In this document: piece after piece, positions 48,690-61,748 of the stretch
How the letters are laid out: each line of letters begins with the position of its first letter
Numbering within the stretch: the stretch's first letter is position 1
Origin: Doris montereyensis
Lineage: Eukaryota > Mollusca > Gastropoda > Nudibranchia > Dorididae
NCBI GenBank assembly: GCA_037039925.1
Contig: JAXRKP010000377.1
Span: forward strand, 5,001-69,000
Length of the DNA stretch: 64,000 nucleotides
Reading direction: 5' to 3'
The notes under the pieces: model-generated
What the model was told of the DNA's origin: nothing
Database searches by the model: none
Seen by the model: the letters and a program-made list of their open reading frames with translations, nothing else
Translations under genes and position numbers: made by a program

Positions 48690-48800
48690 ATGCGGGCGGT
48701 TGGTGGGAACTGCTGGTAGGTCATACTTCTTTCCTTTCCTTCTTTTACTTATCTTTCCTCTTGCTGTTGCCTGAGATCACTGCAATGGTGGACAGGGTAA
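48690..48800 (+). repeat. Dispersed repeat B, copy 4
   Basis: GGGCGGTTGGTGGGAACTGC, TGGTAGGTC, a pyrimidine tract, CTTGCTGTTGCC, TGAGATCACTGC and TGGTGGACAGGGT. Confidence 0.55.
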
Positions 48801-49309
48801 ATTTCAAAGAAACAATCAAACAAACCTTTTCTCTACATTCCTCCTATTAGTCAGTGTCTTCTTATTTTCTTGTTTCGTTTTAGTTTTATTAATGTGGAGA
48901 TCTATCCTAGCTACATAAATTTATTCAAGGATGTGCCTCTTGATTTAGTTAGCTCTTTATGTTCATCACACCATTGTCATGTTGGATTTTACCTTCACAA
49001 TTGTCTTTTCATATCAATGTAGTAACACATGGAAACATAAGTAGAATAAGTTGTGTAGATCCACATTTGTTATGCAGTAATGCAGTCTTTCACAGAATGT
49101 TGTACGCTCAAACCTTATTATTCCAAATTTATCAGGAAGAAAAGAAATATTTGGATAATTGTTTTTGCAGATTTGCATCCATTTACAATCACCCAAGCAT
49201 CGGTCTATGCAGATTTAGTCTGCCTGCTTCAAATTAAATTTTTTATGATTGTGAATAGCGACCTTTGTTGCTAACAAATCAAGATTTGCTTGTTCTGGAG
49301 AGGCTATCA

Positions 49310-49500
49310 TTTTGTTACGTCCCATTATACTCAATCATTTTGTTACAAAGTCCCATTATACTCAATCATTTTGTTACAAAGTCCCATTATTCTCAATCAT
49401 TTTGTTACAAAGTCCCATTATTCTCAATCATTTTGTTACAAAGTCCCATTATACTCAATCATTTTGTTACAAAGTCCCATTATACTCAATCGTTTTTCTA
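49310..49500. repeat. 31-bp minisatellite, about six copies
   Basis: Unit CAATCATTTTGTTACAAAGT plus CCCATTATACT. The period is not a multiple of three, so all three + frames stay open; none is a gene. Confidence 0.95.
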
Positions 49501-50154
49501 ACATTAAAACTTAGTACATCCTTTCTTATTCTATACACTATGCAAGTTTTACATAGTTTCAACATTCAATCAAATTTTTTTTTTCATTTATGGGTCGGTG
49601 TAAGTGTGTCGGTTGATTTACTTTGAAATAAATAAAAGGCAACTTTGTAACCTAGGAGAATTGGTTGTGCCAGCCTAACCGTTGAAAAGGCACCAGTCTT
49701 GTTTGAGCCAGCCCCTAGAGTCGAACAGTTCTTTGTGATTAGCCATTGTCAGGATTAGCACCTAACTTTGTGATTTTCATTTCTATTCTCAATGTTTTGG
49801 TTTCAAATCAATATTGAATTGAAGTGTTTGAATAATCTGTTCTACCATTGGAAGTTATGAAAAAAGGTTGTTTTTTTTTAGAAAATTGTTTAGGAAAATT
49901 GTATTTGGATGCCCAACACCTGAAAAGATATAAGAAGATTTTTTACCCCCAACAGAATTATTGCTATTTGGTTTAATCAGATTTAAAAACGCAAATTTTG
50001 TTACCTGAACCCCAAGAACGCTTCTTGACTATCTAGCTGCAAATTTTGCCAAGCTCTTTGTCTTTGGCTCATGATAGGTCCTACAAGTGATGTATAATAT
50101 TATGTATAACAGTCTGTCATTATTAATGCAGTGTCGCCCCTGTGGTGGTATTGG

Positions 50155-51510
50155 ATGTAAGAACACGTCAGATATAAGAACATGTCAGATATAAGAACAT
50201 GTCAGATATAAGAACGCGTCGGATATAAGAACATGTCAGATATAAGAACATGTCAGATATAAGAATGCGTCTGAGATAAGAACAGGTCAGATATAAGAAC
50301 ATGTCAGAGATAAGAACATGTCAGATATAAGAACATTTCAGAGATAATAACATGTCAGATAGAAGAACATGTCAGAGATAATAACTTGTCAAAAATAAGA
50401 ACGTGTCAGATATAAGAACATGTCAGATATAAGAACGCATCAGATATAAGAACATGTCAGATATAAGAACATGTCAGATATAAGAATGTGTCAGATATAA
50501 GAACATGTCAGATATAAGAACATGTCAGATATAAGAACGTGTCAGATATAAGAATGTGTCAGATATAAGAACATGTCAGATATAAGAACAGGTCAGATAT
50601 AAGAACATGTCAGATATAAGAACATGTCAGATATAAGAACGTGTCAGAGATAAGAACATGTCAGATATAAGAATGTGTCAGATATAAGAACATGTCAGAT
50701 ATAAGAACACGTCTGATATAAGAATGTGTCAGAGATAATAACTTGTCAGATATAAGAACAGGTCAGATATAAGAACATGTCAGATATAAGAACATGTCAG
50801 ATATAAGAACGTGTCAGATATAAGAATGTGTCAGATATAAGAACATGTCAGATATAAGAACATGTCAGATATAAGAACATGTCAGATATAAGAATGTGTC
50901 AGATATAAGAACATGTCAGATATAAGAACATGTCAGATATAAGAACGTGTCAGATATAAGAACATGTCAGATATAAGAACATGTCAGATATAAGAATGTG
51001 TCAGAGATAATAATTTGTCAGATATAAGAACAGGTCAGATATAAGAACAGGTCAGATATAAGAACGTGTCAGATATAAGAACAGGTCAGATATAAGAACA
51101 GGTCAGATATAAGAACAGGTCAGATATAAGAACAGGTCAGATATAAGAACAGGTCAGATATAAGAACAGGTCAGATATAAGAACAGGTCAGATATAAGAA
51201 CAGGTCAGAGATAAGAACAGGTCAGATATAAGAACATGTCAGATATAAGAACATGTCAGATATAAGAACATGTCAGATATAAGAACAGGTCAGAGATAAG
51301 AACAGGTCAGATATAAGAACAGGTCAGATATAAGAACAGGTCAGAGATAAGAACATGTCAGAGATAAGAACAGGTCAAATATAAGAACATGTCAGATACA
51401 AGAACATGTCAGATATAAGAACGTGTCAGAGATAAGAACAGGTCAGATATAAGAACAGGTCAGAGATAAGAACAGGTCAGATATAAGAACGTGTCAGAGA
51501 TAATAACACA
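50155..51510. repeat. 17-bp minisatellite, about 80 copies
   Basis: Unit GTCAGATATAAGAACAT with variants AACGT, AACAG, AATGT and GAGATAA. About 1.35 kb in fry intron 28. Higher-order patterning is visible: the AACAGG variant is homogenised at 51020-51200. Confidence 0.97.
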
Positions 51511-51519
51511 TTGGAGATA

Positions 51520-54500
51520 AAAACCATCAAGGCCCTATTCCAGTGGCATTCCTATAAGCAGTGAGCACTGTAATTTGACGATTTCTTATTTGAAACGGCT
51601 AGGTTTGAACGTATGATATTGGTGATATATGCGTTTGTTATCATTTGCACCTAGTTACACATTTTCTTGTTGCATTACTAATCATAAAGAATTGGCAAGT
51701 TAGAGTTTTCCCCACCACCTAAGTTGTATGAATGTATTTGTGCCGGCGACCAGATCACTAGATGAAGGAGAGTTAGCTGTATGATAATGAAATGTAGTGA
51801 TTTCAAGGTTTGCCTATAACTATCACTTGTGTTATTTGTTATGCCAACTACACATTACAGGTTAAAGTTTTGACATATTTTCACTGGACTCTGAGCTCGT
51901 AATACACATTTGTAGATGAAGGAGAGTTTTATATTTCTAATAAGCCTTTCAATATGGACACTGGACCCTACAGAGGTGCTTCTTGAAAATGTGAACTTCA
52001 TTTTATATTTCCTTTAGATTGAGGTCGCTGAAGTTAAATATTTTCATGATTAATTAATTTTAACATGAAATGGCACTTTTTAAACAGGACATAGGAATAC
52101 TGAAAGACTTTCATTTTCAAACCAGAGATGGAAGAAAAAAATGGCAAAGTCAAGTCTTAGTGCTGTCATGGTTTTGTTCCTGTACATTTGCATTTGTTGG
52201 TTCTAGTAAAGTTGATATTTATAAGTGCATAGTTATCATGCATCTGCTCGTGTATAATAACGAATATCGTTACACAGCATTGTAGATTTCATCTAGCACC
52301 TCACCAACGTTTGACTTTTCATTTTCTCTTTAATGCTTGCTAGATGAAACATAAGGTAAGATGGCATGTCCAGTATGGGGTTTTTTTGTGTTCATTTTTG
52401 TTTTTGTTTGATTTGGGGTTTTTTGTGCTGGTCAGTTTAGCGAACTTTGTTTCATGATCATATTTTTGTTTATTTTTCACGAACAGCTGGGAATCTTGCT
52501 TGAGCTGAATTATTACTACTGTGTGGAAATCCTATTGATTACGATATGAGCATTTCAGTGTAATGATAATTAGGTTGTGATGTCACAGAATGCTGACTTA
52601 CATATACTCTCTGTTCACAGGATTTCTTTTGTCCCACTTCTTTTTTCAATATGTGTATTAGTTTGAAGTTTTTTCTGTCACGACCTCTACATATATATCA
52701 ATTTCAGTTGATTGCAATTTTATGTTTTGAAACCATTTGCCCTTTTTGTCTGATTGGATGTTTAAAACCTCTGTAGGGGTTTAACTTTTCCATGCATTTG
52801 AGTATTCCTGGCTTTTGACTTGTGTTTCAGATTTTTTTTCCTTTTTTCTTTTTTGTTTGGTTTATAATGACGAGCGCCTAGATCTAGGCGTGTTTAAGGA
52901 AAATAGAGTGTGCGTAATTCCATCAAAGGTCTGATGTTGCTTTTGTCAATAATACAGTTTACTTGCCAAATTGAGAGAGTGATTTTGATAATATCTTAGT
53001 TATTTAGTTTAAAAACATTTACTTTAAAAACCCAACTACATATAGGCCTTATTTAAAGTGAAGTTGAGAAATTTCATGTAAAGTTAGAAGAAGTTTCAAG
53101 GAAGGTGTTGATAAATACTTACATTACTGTTTTCGAACACATTATTACAGCATTTCAACATTTCCTCCACACAAAATTTCGAACACTTATATTGGAGTTT
53201 GTTTTTATTTCAACAATAAATAATGTTATTTCGCTTTGCATCTATGAATTACAAAAACCCTCTCATAAATTAAACGTAACTACCAAACTTTGTCAAAGCG
53301 GCATGAAAACATTTAAGACATCCCATTTACTAAAAAGGCAAGAAACTAAACAAATCCCACCTCCCAGTAAAAATTTGAAATAGAGAATGACCAGTCCCAC
53401 CTAAACAACTAAAGGTCACTTAAACTTTTACCTAGAAGGGTTCATTGGACGCCTGAGTGTTAAGTCTTGCTTGTAGTCACAGTGCCTTTCCAACCAGTGG
53501 TGTGCAATCAAAAAAAAAAAGACATCTGTCTGTTTCAATATCAGCAATATTTAGAATGATAGTAAAGAACTAAAAACAAACAAACCAACATCAAATTTCT
53601 TGGCATTTTAGTATGATATGATATATTCGAAAAGAAATTTGTAGTTTGTGTCTGTCATAGCATGCACCAGTGGCTCTAAAAATGTTTTCCAAATGGATTA
53701 TGAAAGTTATATTTATACATAAACAATCTACTCAGTGTAATTGAGGAAACCTCTTATAAGAAATGCAAGATGACTCAAAGGCAACACAACTTAACGTTTT
53801 TAAGATTTTACTTTAGGGTCTAAATTCTCATGACTCCTGTACTGGAATGAGATTTTCAGCTATTTTACGAGATGATCAATTCTTTTCATGTAAATTTTGT
53901 ATGCAGTATGGCCTTATTATCTTTGCAATTCCATAGTTTAAAATGATATGTGAGTATAATAATAATAAAGGCTTTGCAGTCACAAGGAATAGTATCACGT
54001 AATCTTTAACCGCTGTCACTGACTTTTTACACCTAAAGGAAAGAACACTGAAAGCAGTTTATTGATGAGCATGTACACATGACACATGATTGGGGTGGGG
54101 CTTTAAGTTCATATGTCATAATGCTTTATGGGTTATTGCCTGACGACCCAGAATTGAAATTCCACTCTTTTCCCTGCCTTGTGACTCAATAACTTAAAGC
54201 AGGCCTGCCAAGGCAATTGCAGCATGAGATTCACAACTTTGCGTTTCGCCTCTTAATCCTACAATCAGTCTGGAAATCCCACAATCACTAAGTTTTTATG
54301 TTGGCTTGGAGGAAGCCTACTAAATTTCTCTATGGGTGGCATGCATGTCATTATTCATTTTCTGGTACATAGTTTGTACATCCAGGATGAAAGATGGAAA
54401 TCTCACGATGCGTGAAGGGCATGTCATTTGAGGTGGACAGGCTTTTTAAGGTGGGAAAACTGAGATAACGAACTCTATCGGAATTAGTCTCATAGGGGAA

Positions 54501-54590
54501 TTTTTATATACTGTGTACACAATTTTAGTGATTAACTGAAAGTTAAGTGGATGAACTCAGGACATAGTTTTGTCTCCCTTGCTTGGACAT
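51520..54590. other. fry intron 28, no gene seen
   Basis: AT-rich unique-looking sequence. Frames such as 52070-52285 and 53105-53383 show no family motif. Confidence 0.4.
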
Positions 54591-54681
54591 GATAAGTAAA
54601 TTTTGACCTTGATTGGACTATCATCGGACTGAGGGATATAGTCCAATGTAAGTCAAAATTTGTTATTGCACCCCTTATCAT
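54589..54681. repeat. Imperfect palindrome in fry intron
   Basis: Arms 54598-54621 and 54638-54661 (AAATTTTGAC..TTGGACTAT and its reverse complement) pair at about 20 of 24 positions. GATAAG and CTTATC extend the symmetry outward. Confidence 0.65.
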
Positions 54682-54984
54682 CATTAACTTTAATTAACTG
54701 AAAAGTAAGATCAAAACAAAAACATAAAATCAACACAAGACTTTATTTAAATAGATTATTGTTTGTCTCAAATTAAACAACCATTTTTTTTGGTGAAGGG
54801 AGAGAAATCAATGTGCTGTGTCAAATCAATCCGTTAGATATAGTTCAAGGTCAAGGTAAGCGGGCGGGTGATTGATTAAAATATCTACGGCCCGGTGTTT
54901 TCCTCTTTGACATTACTAATGGGGTGAAACAATAATGATTATGTCACAGAATAAGTTGGTGATAAATTAAATATATTTTAACTG

Positions 54985-55770
54985 TTTATCTTTTCTCTGT
55001 GATGAGTTGTAAATGTTTATCTTTTCTCTGTGATTAGTTGTAACTGTTTATGTTTTCTCTGTGATGGGTTGTAAATGTTTATCTTTTCTCTGTGATTAGT
55101 TGTAAATGTTTATCTTTTCTCTGTGATTAGTTGTAAATGTTTATCTTTTCTCTGTAATGAGTTGTAAATGTTTATCTTTTCTCTGTGATGGGTTGTAAAT
55201 GTTTATCTTTTCTCTGTGATGATTTGTAAATGTTTATCTTTTCTCTGTGATTAGTTGTAAATGTTTATCTTTTCTCTGTGTTGAGTTGTAAATGTTTATC
55301 TTTTCTCTGTGTTGAGTTGTAACTGTTTATCTTTTCTCTGTGTTGAGTTGTAACTGTTTATCTTTTCTCTGTGTTGAGTTGTAACTGTTTATCTTTTCTC
55401 TGTGATTAGTTGTAAATGTTTATTTTTCTCTGTGTTGAGTTGTAAATGTTTATCTTTTTCTCTGTGTTGAGTTGTAACTGTTTATCTTTTCTCTGTGTTG
55501 AATTGTAACTGTTTATCTGTTTATCTCTGTGATGAGTTGTAACTGTTTATGAGTTGTAACTGTTTATCTTTTCTCTGTGTGATGAATTGTAACTGTTTAT
55601 CTTTTCTCTTGATGAGTTGTAACTGTTTATCTTTTCTCTGTGTTGTGTTGTAACTGTTTATCTTTTTCTCTGTGTTGAGTTGTAACTGTTTATCTTTTCT
55701 CTGTGATGAATTGTAACTGTTTATCTTTTCTCTGTGTTGAATTGTAACTGTTTATCTTTTCTCTGTGATG
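54985..55770. repeat. 31-bp minisatellite, about 25 copies
   Basis: Unit TGTTTATCTTTTCTCTGTGA plus TGAGTTGTAA/C and one base, with TTG, TTA and indel variants. In fry intron 28. The minus frame at 55690-55899 is a repeat shadow. Confidence 0.96.
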
Positions 55771-57132
55771 AGTTTTGAAGGTCATCATTTTAAAAACTAT
55801 GTACAATTTGCTTTGTGATTTGTATGGTTTTGAAAGATTTTTGTTGCTTTCTTTCATCATTTGCTTTGGTATTTGATTTTTGTTGAGGTTATTTTTCATT
55901 CCAGTAAATAAAAGTTAGCTATGGGCAAAAAGCTTATAAGATTTGTGAGAAATGTACAAAGAAAAAAAGTGTATTGGCATGGGTAGAGAAGCTAGAAATG
56001 AAAAACACAATTTTTATCGTTGCTCTTTGTCATCCTTTGATTTTCTATACCAGAAGAAAATTGTACACATGATAGAAAATTCTCTTTTCCACTCTTAAAC
56101 CTCTACACTATGCTTCAGTGAAGATTTATGATGTTTCTAGAGTATTAACAGATACATCTTTGTACACTGAGAAAAAATCCCTTATGCGTTGTCACAAATA
56201 TTTCTTTTCTTAATGTTATTCACGCAATTCAGTGGATGAAAGCAGGATTCAGCACCTTTCCGTTTTTTCCACAGCTCTTCAAAGGCCAATTTTTCAACCT
56301 TTTTTCTTGCATATTGAGTCTTTTGCATTTTGAACACTTTTCCATCTCTAATAAGTAATACCTCCGACCTTATGATTTACACCGCATTGTAGATAGTATT
56401 TGAAATAAGGAACATAATATTTTGTCTGGTGTTATCAATATAGATCTAAAGAAACTCAGTCCTTTCTATCTGTTTACAAGTGTTTGAAAGATTTTTTAAA
56501 ATTTTATAGTTTTTGTTTTTAGGTTTTGCTTTTTTAAATTTGACAAGCCATTTTTAGGTATTTTGATTTGCCTAAAGTGTGAAACAAAGTAAAATTTCTC
56601 ATCAAATTGTCACAGATGGGGACATTTTTATTCAGGAATCATTGTAAGATTTCATCATGATATATAACTGCTTTGCTCGTCATCTTTTCCTACAAGACTT
56701 TACCATGACGTGTGTTATCTCTTTCTGACAAAGGGTGCATGGCTATAGTTGGCTAATGAAAGTTGTAGTTTCGTGATTAAGATGTTTGTCTTGGAATCCC
56801 ACGGCAATGTGATTGTTGTCTCTGGGGCATTGAATTACATGTCCTTTGTCTAGTCTTAAGGTTTTTTTGCTTTTTATGGATTTTTATGAATTTCCTCTAT
56901 CGTGGGATATCCAAGAATCCATTGTTGTGATCTTTTTCTTTTTGGGATCAAGTTTGAGAATTGTTCATACATGAAATGAGCGAATCTTTACATTGTGTAT
57001 TTTTATGGAAGCTATGGTTATTATTATTTTTTTTTAAACTTTTAATAGTCATCATGCTATCCTCACAAGACATTTAATTTTTGCTTCAGACATGACAAAA
57101 TATTGAATAAAAAATGTTGTCTTTTTCCTTAG
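55771..57132. other. fry intron 28, 3' part, nothing recognised
   Basis: AT-rich; ends at the acceptor of exon 29. Confidence 0.4.
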
Positions 57133-57287
57133 ATCTACGATCTTGCTAAAGAAACAGTGTTTTTGCTGTTGGATTTCAACTCGGAAACCCAAGGCTTACT
57201 GGACTGGGTCATTGACAGGTGTTACACGGGACAGAATGAAGTCGCTGATGGATGCTTCAGTGCCCTGGCTGCTGTTTTTCAAACCAG
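57133..57287 (+). CDS. fry: fry exon 29
   Basis: Reads YDLAKETVFLLLDFNSETQG and LLDWVIDRCYTG, joining exon 28 in frame across a 9.7-kb intron without missing family residues. Confidence 0.95.
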
Positions 57288-57840
57288 GTGAATAAATTAT
57301 GACATATTCGTGGCATCGTTTTTCTTGAATGTTATATATATTGCTGGCATATTGATAATTCACTTCCGTATTATTCTATGAATTAGATCAAACACACATT
57401 TTTTTGACAAAAATAGATTTTGAAGCTATATAGCTGATGTAGTGGTAATCCATCATTAAAGAGAGACAGTATATAGATTGGAAATGTCTTAACCAAGTTT
57501 TAAGATTTGTCGTCAGTTGAATATTTCATCTTTTTATCATGTGAACTTTACAAACTCATGTCTGTTTACCTCTTGCTGGGGATTGACACATATGTGAGGG
57601 TGAAAATGCATGAAAAAGGAAAGAAAGATTTCCTCATATACATCCTGGAGAAGCAGGAAAACATTGTTCTTAAATAGTATGTGCATCAAGGGTATATCTC
57701 GACTTATTTAAAATTTAATTAAATAGAAAGGCAAAACCTGTTTTTCATAAACTATTTCACATTGTTTCTTTGTACCTATTGTACCTATTTATCAAAAAAG
57801 GCTTCATTGTTTTCATAGAATAATCTTTTTTCTTTCTCAG

Positions 57841-57954
57841 AGAATACCCCTGTGACCATGTAGAAATGTTGAACCTGGCTGTACTGAATGTGGGCAATCC
57901 AAGAATATGTGTTCATGAGACAGCCATACAATTACTTCATCTTCTTGATGTCAG
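57841..57954 (+). CDS. fry: fry exon 30
   Basis: Reads EYPCDHVEMLNLAVLNVGNP and ETAIQLLHLLDV. Confidence 0.92.
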
Positions 57955-58332
57955 GTAATTATTTATACACTGTCCATCCCATGGGATTATCATGAAGAAA
58001 TATGAAATCACTGAATTTCACATTTTTTTTATCATAGATGAAAAATATATGCACATTTATTTCAAAAGACCAAAGTTTTAGCGAGTATGAACGTTTCATC
58101 AGATTACATGTCATGATCTTTTAAATGATATTATTATTATATGTATGATTAATGCCCTTATACAAATGTATTTTACTGATTTGTTTAGCAAATTGTTTTA
58201 TAGCTTTTTAAAATCAGTAATACCTATGCCGTTCTTAATGTTATTTTGGGTGAGTGGTATGCTCGTATGTGTGATTGTAAAGCGACTTGAGACTTCAGTA
58301 TAAGGCGTTATGTAAATAAACTTTTTACAAAA

Positions 58333-58334
<2 letters not shown>

Positions 58335-58412
<78 letters not shown>
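58335..58412. repeat. (TTA)n microsatellite
   Basis: About 25 TTA units in fry intron 30. Confidence 0.95.
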
Positions 58413-58413
<1 letters not shown>

Positions 58414-58652
58414 GATTTTGTTTTCTTCTCAGAAGGTAATTTTCAAAATTTGATTTAACATATTAGAGGCAAGGGTGCTTTTGTTTCTGAAGTTTCTTCA
58501 GAACGTTGAATATTACATTTTCGCACACGTGAACAATAATACTCTATTTTATGTAACTGTCTTTATAGATGCTGAATGAATAATTTTATATTCTATAATA
58601 ATAGAGTGCCTATAATTTCACAATTGACATACATCCATATGATATTTGCCAG

Positions 58653-58822
58653 GTTCTTCCAGGAAGCTCTTGTGTTTGGTGAAAATCCAGAAGACAGCAC
58701 CATGCCCCCTGTAGCGCCTCTAAATGACGTCCTACTGTCTGTGTCTTACTGTAACTCCCAGATGTTTGTGTCCGATCAGTTGGCACGTTTACACATTGAC
58801 CTCACCATGCCCATGTTTTCTG
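58653..58822 (+). CDS. fry: fry exon 31
   Basis: Reads PPVAPLNDVLLSVSYCNSQM and SDQLARLHIDLTMPMFS; human has [29 protein letters not shown]. Confidence 0.92.
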
Positions 58823-58980
58823 GTCAGTACTTGCCAACAAATTTTGTCTCGAAATTATTATTCATTCAAAACTTTGGTGTAAACACCTGACTATATTTTC
58901 TGAGTGGTAACTCTTTTTTTTTCTTTTGGAATTCTAGTGCATTTTCATGAAAATTTATCTTTTTTTCTCATGAACTGCAG

Positions 58981-59230
58981 AAATCACTCAGCGCTTCAAG
59001 ACTGCCCGTCCGTCTGTGCAGCAAACATTGCTCAAGTACTTGTTACCATGGCTACACAACATGGAGCTGGTTGATCCGTCTCTGCCACAAACTCCTCCAC
59101 TCACTTCCTTCTTGACTCGACTGGCAGATCCACAGGCTGATGCCTTTTTACCTCCTTTGAGAGGAGAAGGCTGGGGATCCACCCAGGCCACTGAGATGGT
59201 CCTTAATAATCTTTTTACATCATTGTCAAG
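58981..59230 (+). CDS. fry: fry exon 32
   Basis: Reads ITQRFKTARPSVQQTLLKYL, LPWLHNMELVD and GEGWGSTQATEMVLNNLF. Donor gtgagg. Confidence 0.95.
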
Positions 59231-59344
59231 GTGAGGAGGTTGTGGCGCACATATCATTTTTTAAAGTGAGAAAAAAAATCTCCCATGTTGAGTTAAGCAG
59301 CTCCTAGAAATCATGAAGGGTACCGATGATTTTGGTGGCATTTG

Positions 59345-59575
59345 TGACCTCGCTCATGGCTAAGATGCCGGAATTGGGATCATGAAGTCTTGGGTTCGAA
59401 TCCTGGCAATGCTAGGTCCGACATTGTGTTCCTTGGGAAAGACACTTAGCACGCATTTTCCACACTTGACCTAGCGTCCTATTCAGGATGTGATTATTAT
59501 CACCCGTTCCACTTCACACTATATGAAATGGAATTAGCCGTTAAGGCCTTGAAGGAACTTTTCTTTTTACAGATG
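59345..59575 (+). repeat. tRNA-derived SINE, + strand
   Basis: Degenerate A box, B box GGGTTCGAATCC (59391-59402), core GGGAAAGACACTTAGCACGC and tail CACTTCACACTATATG...CTTGAAGGAACTTTTC. In fry intron 32. Confidence 0.78.
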
Positions 59576-60047
59576 ATTTTCATTATATTGTTGATGGAGG
59601 AAGTAAAACATTTTGAAGCTTGTGCTCTCCACTCGATATAATCATGGACAACATAACACTGCTGCTACTTTGACCATTTCTTTCTGTCCTGATCAATTAT
59701 CTCATTCTCCTTGTTAGAATTACATGTCTATAATTGTTGGAAGGTAGTAGGGCTAGTCATTATTAAAATCCTTTAAATCTTAAATTTTCTGTGAAAAGTT
59801 GATATTGAAGAATTTCAGCACTTTCCTTCATCCTTCCCTGTTTAAAACTTATCCACAGATTCACAGGAAACACTTAATACGAAATGTAATACTACAAACT
59901 GTTTAAATCACATGAATTGTCGATTCTCACCTTTGTTGAATCTGTATGATAAATGATTCTTCATGCTGTGTCTAGCTTTGACTCATGGAAATTATTTCTT
60001 CTTGTTTATTTTCATGATTTTATCTCTTGCGTTTCTTTACACCACAG

Positions 60048-60181
60048 TTTGGGGATGAACACCGTTGGAAATAGAGGCTCTGTGGGCAGCGTTGGTCTCT
60101 TGCTGGCCGTCTAATCTTAAAGTCATTGTCCGCTACCTCATCATCATCACCAACATTGCGGCAACTGATCTTCTGCCTTGT
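60048..60181 (+). CDS. fry: fry exon 33, two apparent one-base deletions
   Basis: The family block is readable as FGDEHRW, then EIEALWAALVSCWPSNLKVI and VRYLIIITNIAATDLLPC, but in two different frames. Neither first piece fits the entry phase from exon 32. Observed length 134; the phases require 136. Both shifts fall next to short T or G runs (60048-60054 and about 60067). As written the frame stops inside the exon. Confidence 0.85.
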
Positions 60182-60393
60182 GTACGTCTTACAGACAGAA
60201 TCTTTGCATATTCATTCAATTAGATAATCAAAATGAACCACTGCTTTTAAAAAAAAAAAACCCACCAGACATCAGGATTAAATGACCATCAGAAATTGCT
60301 AGATGCATCAGCTATTGTTTGCTTATGACTTTAAGACAGCTACCAGCAACTCTTTGTTTTTGACACCTATACTATAGACATATGTATAGGAGG

Positions 60394-60501
<108 letters not shown>

Positions 60502-60630
60502 TGGTATGAGTTCATTGTGAATTGTCATGGAAACTTTATGGGAAGGTATAATATTTTGTTTACAGGAAAAGGCACTGAATTGTGTACTCAAAACAGAGCA
60601 GAGATATAACTTTAAACTTCTGTTTTCCAG

Positions 60631-60705
60631 GCCAAGCGTGTAATTACTTACCTTGGTAGAGCCAAACCAGAAAAGTTGGTTGATGAATTGATGAATGAGC
60701 TTCAG
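60631..60705 (+). CDS. fry: fry exon 34
   Basis: Reads AKRVITYLGRAKPEKLVDEL, MNELQ; human has [25 protein letters not shown]. Confidence 0.9.
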
Positions 60706-61190
60706 GTATGATTCAATTATTTTTTCGTTAAATTGGTTTTTAATTTGAGAAATATTTTTGTCTTTTTCTTCAAGTAAATTTTGTCAAATTCAACACAGGT
60801 AGATGCAAATCTGACATCTACTGTGTTATTTTAAATCTATTCTCTATCTTGTGTAATAAATAATACAGGCTGTCATTTTGTATTAAAAAGAATTGTCATA
60901 ATCTCTGTACATTTTTATTAACTAAAAATCAATGGAGGGGGAAAATGAGAAGATCCCCCTTGACTTTTTGTTGTTTCCTTTAAATTAAAGACAAAATGAT
61001 AATTGGAAGGGTGTGTTGAAATTGGTACACCGAATTGATTGTGATCGATGTTTGCTTGCACATGTGTTGAGATTAGGTTGAGGTCGTTTCGTCCCCAAGG
61101 CCTCTAATCATTCGCTTTTTACCGGATAAAACCACGACAGGCACCAAACCAAAAATTTATTCTCATTTTACATGGCATTATCACCCTTAG

Positions 61191-61391
61191 ACTGTGGAGA
61201 CCCTGAATGTGAATATTGAGAGGACGCAGACCCCGCCTTATTACCGCTTGTCTCCTATCAGAAAGACAGGGTCTAATAATAACACAAATGATGATGAAAA
61301 GCAAGTCAGTCCCCCCCATGGAGGGTCAACTGGAAAAAGGCATTTTACACACCAAGAGACACAGTGCTAATGAAGATACACAACTGGACAG
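61191..61391 (+). CDS. fry: fry exon 35, one extra C in a C7 run
   Basis: Starts ERTQTPPYYRLSPIRKTGSN, the family's DNPPYYR region. After the C7 run at about 61310-61316 the frame stops; reading it as C6 gives LEKGILHTKRHSANEDTQLD and the correct exit phase. Observed length 201; the phase requires 200. Confidence 0.82.
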
Positions 61392-61665
61392 GTAAGACTT
61401 AAAAATGTTATCACGGCAAACAGTATTGAAAGGAACCTATCAAAAATGCTTTGTATTAGAGGACGTAAAGAAAAAAGAATCACTCATAATATGCTTTACA
61501 ATGTCTTGTACTCTCAGAAGAAAAATTATTTAAATATCAATATACATCACTGTCAGGGATAGCTCTTTTAGAAGAACCTATGAAGTGCTTAAATTTACAG
61601 CTTTTATTCATTTACTAATTTCATTTTCTGACTTTCATCTTTGTTTGAATGTTTGTCTTATCTAG

Positions 61666-61748
61666 CACCCCACGGACAAATTCAACAGCGTCTCTCAAAA
61701 GTGTCACAAGTAACAGCACTGGATCCACAGCTGAACAGATTGTCTTGG
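61666..61748 (+). CDS. fry: fry exon 36
   Basis: Reads STPRTNSTASLKSVTSNSTG, the low-complexity Ser/Thr region (human SGTTSSSNT). Assigned mainly by phase and splice sites. Confidence 0.75.

Noticed and set aside
49265..49626. Three overlapping frames with ILLQSP/NHFVTKSHY repeats
   Set aside because: A 31-bp repeat stays open in all frames; not proteins.
50155..51510. CRISPR array
   Set aside because: Head-to-tail 17-bp minisatellite without spacers in an animal intron.
52070..53383. Frames at 52070-52285 and 53105-53383 as extra fry exons
   Set aside because: Exons 28 and 29 already join in phase with no missing family residues.
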